Positions 61,180 through 64,000 of a DNA stretch of 64,000 nucleotides are shown here, piece after piece (positions within the stretch are counted from its first letter, which is position 1; each line of letters opens with the position of its first letter). The stretch comes from CAZGKW01 sp964526295 (GTDB lineage Bacteria; Planctomycetota; Phycisphaerae; FEN-1346): contig CAZGKW010000007.1 in NCBI GenBank assembly GCA_964526295.1, positions 86,153-150,152 on the forward strand. Direction: 5' to 3'. The notes below the pieces were generated by a model. The model was not told where the DNA came from. It made no database searches and saw nothing but the letters and a program-made list of their open reading frames with translations. A program made the position numbers and the translations under genes.

Positions 61180-61640
61180 GGGTTGATCTGGGTGAGGCCG
61201 ATGCCCTCCGGGCCCTCGCGCGCGGCAAGCGGACGCTTGTTCCGGGCGAGCACAGAAGTGCGGTCCGCCCTGTGCGGCGCCGGCCGAGCGCGGCCTGGGC
61301 GTCGCGGAAGACCTCGTCGGTCACGATGGCCCGGTGGCTGCCGGGACGCGTGCCCTTGCCGTCGGCGAACCTGCCGAGGTAGACGGGGTTTCGGAGGAGG
61401 GCCGTCACCTGCCGCGCCGTCGACCGGCCGCCGCCCCTCGTCCGGCCGGAGCGCCGGGCCACCCACTGCTTGGCCCGCCAGCCGAGGTGGTTGATACGCT
61501 GGGCGATCTCGCGCAGCGTCTGCGCGTCGGTCGCCCGGCGGAAGATGGGCCGCACCCGCCGCGCCCGTTTCGACAGACAGGCCAGGACCTCGCACTGCGA
61601 GGTCTGACGTTCCCTTTCACGCCCCATGGGCCCGCCTGAC
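61180..61640 (-). pseudogene. Serine recombinase, internal 'Recombinase' domain remnant
   Basis: The minus frame reads RVRPIFRRATDAQTLREIAQ, RINHLGWRAKQWVARR, STARQVTALLRNPVYLGRF and HRAIVTDEVFRDAQAAL. This is the classic Recombinase domain that follows the resolvase domain in large serine recombinases. The catalytic N-terminus is missing upstream. On this strand the fragment lies ahead of the resolvase fragment at 60316-60779, so the two come from different tandem genes. Confidence 0.65.
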
Positions 61641-61819
61641 CGCGCGGTTCGCGCAGCAGACGTCGAAGGCGAGATTGTGCGCGTGGCATGCTGGGCGGCG
61701 TGCCCTGTGTGCCGCGACTCGCCGCGGCGCACCAGCCCGGCGAACACAAAGGATGGGTAATGCCCATGTGGTAATAAGCGGGATTGCCCCTGCAATCGGC
61801 CGCGTGTTTTTCGGCGCCC

Positions 61820-61866
61820 TTGCCGCAGGGACCGCAGGGCGCGTATAATCAACCTGACGGTCGGTT
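61820..61866 (+). promoter_or_regulatory. Promoter and TetR-type operator
   Basis: TTGCCG (61820-61825), 18 bases and a perfect TATAAT (61844-61849) form a good sigma-70-type promoter. The imperfect palindrome AACCTGAC-G-GTCGGTTT (6 of 8 positions symmetric, centred near 61859) covers the start point. It fits autoregulation by the TetR protein. Confidence 0.7.
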
Positions 61867-61882
61867 TGTTTTAAGGTGCTTC

Positions 61883-62527
61883 ATGACGGTCAAAGGCGAG
61901 CAGACACGCGAGCGGATCCTCAGTCGGGCCACCGACCTGATGGTGCGGCAGGGATTCGGGGCGACGAGCATCCGAGACCTTCTGGAGGCCGCCGGCATCA
62001 CGAAAGGGACGCTTTATTTCCATTTTCCGGGCAAAGACGACCTGGGGATCGCGGTGCTCGAACGGGCCCGCGACCAGTTCTTGGCCTTTGTCCGGAAGTC
62101 GCTGGCCGGCAAGACGCCCCGCCGGCGGTTGGAGGGCCATTTTCGGGCGGTGTTGTGGACACACCGGGCCGCGGGGTATACTGGGGGGTGTCTGTGGGGC
62201 AACACGGCGTTGGAGATGTCCGACGCGGCGGGCGGCGGGCGCTACCTGGAGACGGTGTCCCAGGTGTTCGCCGCCTGGACGGCGATGGTCAAGCAGGTCA
62301 TCGCGGAGGGCCAGCGCCTGGGCGAGATCCGGTCGGACGTTCGGGCCGGCGACCTGGCCACTCACGTGGTCGCGGCCATCGAGGGAGGCGTCATGCTTTC
62401 TCGCCTGCGCAAGGATCCCGCTTCCTTGAAGGGGACCCTGACTTCGCTGCGGCAGATGCTGGGGCCGAGGCCGGCCGCCACACGCCCCGGCGCAGGGGGT
62501 CGGCGCCTGGAGGGGGCCGGTCGATGA
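61883..62527 (+). CDS. TetR-family regulator
   Basis: The ATG at 61883 gives a 214-residue protein starting TRERILSRATDLMVRQGFGA. The helix-turn-helix is TSIRDLLEAAGITKGTLYFH. The C-terminal ligand domain has the GCLWGNTALEMSD pattern of the YxaF/AcrR-type group. Its stop overlaps the next gene (ATGA), so it controls the downstream peroxiredoxin and probably the methyltransferase. The inducer is unknown; a thiol- or arsenic-linked signal is a guess from the neighbours. Confidence 0.9.
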   Translation: MTVKGEQTRERILSRATDLMVRQGFGATSIRDLLEAAGITKGTLYFHFPGKDDLGIAVLERARDQFLAFVRKSLAGKTPRRRLEGHFRAVLWTHRAAGYTGGCLWGNTALEMSDAAGGGRYLETVSQVFAAWTAMVKQVIAEGQRLGEIRSDVRAGDLATHVVAAIEGGVMLSRLRKDPASLKGTLTSLRQMLGPRPAATRPGAGGRRLEGAGR

Positions 62528-63252
62528 ACCGTAAGGCGATTCTGTTTGGGGCCTTGCTCGCCGCCGCCACGGTTATCGGTTGTCGGCGGGGCGAGGGGGA
62601 CGATCCGATGCACCCGGCGGGCCGGGGGGGCCCCGTGGGAGGTGCGGAAACATCGGACCCGGCCGTGCCGGACAGCGCCGAGGCGGTCCGGCCGCTCGGC
62701 CGAGGCCAGGCCGCACCCGCGGCGGTGCTGCGGCAGCCGGACGGGCAGCCGGTTGATCTGGCCGTCCTCTACAGGTCCAAGCCGACTGTGCTGATCTTCT
62801 ACCGAGGCGGATGGTGCCCGTACTGCAACGCTCATCTGAGCGAGATCGCGACGGCGGAGCCGGAGTTGCTGTCCCTCGGGTGTCAGGTCGTTGCGGTCAG
62901 CCCGGACCGCCCCGAGGAACTGGCCCGGACGCTGGACAAACAGCATCTGACCTATCAATTGCTGTCCGACAGCGACGGGGTGCTGGGCCGGGCGTTCGGT
63001 CTGATGTTCCGCGTCGACGATGCCACCCTGGAGAGGTACAGGGGCTTCGGCATCGATCTGGAGCAGGCGTCCGGCCGCGGCCATCACCTCCTGCCGGTCC
63101 CGGCCGTGTACATAGTGGACACGCAGGGCATCATCCGGTTCGCCCATTGGGATGCCGACTATAAGACGCGGCTGGCCCCGGAGGTGCTGTTGAGGGAGGC
63201 CCGTGAGGTTGTCCGTTCGTTCGGCGGGGGCGGGGGCGGGCCCGCCGGCTAG
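62524..63252 (+). CDS. Peroxiredoxin-like lipoprotein (AhpC/TSA fold)
   Basis: The 242-residue protein has a lipobox with the lipid on C20 (LLAAATVIGC). The thioredoxin-like domain carries FYRGGWCPYCNAHLSEI with C98 and C101, then VVAVSPDRPEELARTLDKQH and VPAVYIVDTQGIIRFAHWDA. The C-x-x-C and lipid anchor suggest a periplasmic thiol-dependent peroxidase or reductase. The tail is Gly-rich. It is co-transcribed with the TetR gene. Confidence 0.85.
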   Translation: MNRKAILFGALLAAATVIGCRRGEGDDPMHPAGRGGPVGGAETSDPAVPDSAEAVRPLGRGQAAPAAVLRQPDGQPVDLAVLYRSKPTVLIFYRGGWCPYCNAHLSEIATAEPELLSLGCQVVAVSPDRPEELARTLDKQHLTYQLLSDSDGVLGRAFGLMFRVDDATLERYRGFGIDLEQASGRGHHLLPVPAVYIVDTQGIIRFAHWDADYKTRLAPEVLLREAREVVRSFGGGGGGPAG

Positions 63253-63321
63253 TCCCGGGCGAGGACGGGAGGGGCGGCCGCGCGCGGCTGCGCGGGGGCG
63301 CCCAGGGAAAGGAGCAGGCCA

Positions 63322-64000
63322 ATGGAACGGACAGACGCGTCGGGGCCGTCGGTAGCGGGGGGGAACGTCGAAGGCGAGGTCCTGCGCCGATACAGGGCCG
63401 GGGCCAAGCAGGCCGAGAGGGGCCTTTGCTGCCCGACCGAATACGACCGGGCCTCGCTGGACCTCTTGCCGCGAGAGATTGTCGAAAAGGACTACGGTTG
63501 CGGCGATCCATCGAAGTACGTCCGGCCGGGTGAGACAGTGGTGGACCTGGGCAGCGGGGCCGGCAAGATCTGCTACATCCTCGCCCACAAGGTCGGCCCC
63601 GGGGGGCGGGTCATCGGCGTGGACTTCAACGACGACATGCTGGCCCTGTCGCGCAAGTACCTCGACGAGATGGCCGGCAAGCTCGGTTACCGGAACGTGC
63701 GGTTCGTCAAGGGCATGATCCAGGACCTGGCGCTGGACCTGGACCGGGCCCAGGCGTGGTTGGACGAGCATCCTATTCACACGGTTGAGGGCCTGTATGA
63801 CTACCAGGCCGAGTGCGACCGTCTCCGCCGGGATGAACCGCTCATTGCCGACGGCAGCGTGGACGTGATCGTCTCGAACTGCGTGCTGAACCTCGCCCGG
63901 CCGGAGGACAAGGGCAAACTGTTCGCCGAGATGCACCGCGTGCTCCGCAAAGGCGGCCGGGCGGTGATCTCGGACATCGTCTGCGACGAGGACCCGACGC
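63322..64000 (+). CDS. ArsM-like SAM-dependent methyltransferase, 3' truncated by window edge
   Basis: The frame from ATG 63322 stays open to the window end (226 codons). The N-terminal motif YRAGAKQAERGLCCPTEYDR has the paired C36-C37. The cofactor motif is VVDLGSGAGKICYILAHKVG with D75, followed by VIGVDFNDDMLALSRKYLDE and DVIVSNCVLNLARPEDKGKL. This set is that of the arsenite methyltransferase family, including the longer forms that carry a YDYQAECDRLRR insert. Arsenic as substrate is not certain. GGAGCAGG precedes the start. Confidence 0.85.
   Translation, partial: MERTDASGPSVAGGNVEGEVLRRYRAGAKQAERGLCCPTEYDRASLDLLPREIVEKDYGCGDPSKYVRPGETVVDLGSGAGKICYILAHKVGPGGRVIGVDFNDDMLALSRKYLDEMAGKLGYRNVRFVKGMIQDLALDLDRAQAWLDEHPIHTVEGLYDYQAECDRLRRDEPLIADGSVDVIVSNCVLNLARPEDKGKLFAEMHRVLRKGGRAVISDIVCDEDPT

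Overview
The window is about 70% GC, carries no rRNA or tRNA gene that I could recognise, and reads as a chromosome segment of a flagellated Planctomycetota (Phycisphaerae-like or an uncultured relative). The evidence is indirect: the MoxR / DUF58 / BatA / DUF4175-like / prenyltransferase-repeat / HEAT gene string, large secreted PQQ and LamG proteins, and the flagellar gene order. No taxonomic marker is present, so this is an inference.

Layout. (1) 2-2258: 3' end of a neutral-ceramidase-like gene and a class III aminotransferase. These converge on a minus-strand conserved hypothetical gene (2408-2938), with two 8-bp hairpins between. (2) 3158-19212: a co-directional MoxR operon: AAA ATPase, DUF58, a secreted NPCBM-like protein, two VWA / glutamine-amidotransferase-fold membrane proteins, a DUF4175-like protein, a Met/Gln/Gly-tailed coiled-coil protein, a squalene-cyclase-repeat protein and a HEAT-repeat protein. 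(3) 19213-21154: an orphan conserved hypothetical gene between two long spacers with hairpin repeats. (4) 21155-37013: a flagellar operon headed by a sigma-54 promoter: membrane TPR protein, second TPR protein, NtrC-type activator, flgB, flgC, fliE-J, a MotE-like gene, motA, two motB-like genes, fliL, fliM, fliN. (5) 37128-46096: a second sigma-54 promoter, then fliO, fliP, fliQ, fliR, flhB, flhA, a small membrane protein, fliA and four unknown genes, two of them lipoproteins. (6) 46149-49962: flgM and the flagellin gene, each behind a readable sigma-28 promoter, then fliD and fliS. (7) 49963-50956: transposase remnant. (8) 50957-58351: a 2464-residue exported multidomain protein, then a beta-helix remnant, a PQQ-propeller protein and decayed serine-recombinase genes on the minus strand (60284-61640). 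(9) 61844-64000: TetR regulator with promoter and operator, peroxiredoxin-like lipoprotein, and the 5' part of an ArsM-like methyltransferase.

How the genes work together. The flagellar promoters and regulators describe one cascade. Sigma-54 with the NtrC-like activator would drive the TPR-to-fliN operon and the fliO-to-fliA operon. FliA (sigma-28) then drives flgM and flagellin, with FlgM holding FliA back until the hook is finished. Rod and hook genes other than flgB/flgC, and flhF, flhG, csrA, fliW and the che genes, are not in the window. The MoxR operon looks like a cell-envelope or metal-cofactor quality-control assembly: a cytoplasmic AAA ATPase with several MIDAS-bearing VWA proteins anchored in the membrane.

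The most unusual non-coding signal is two pairs of A/T-bounded palindromes (6301-6401 and 39792-39880). Each pair has its own core sequence, repeated at both ends of a short spacer.
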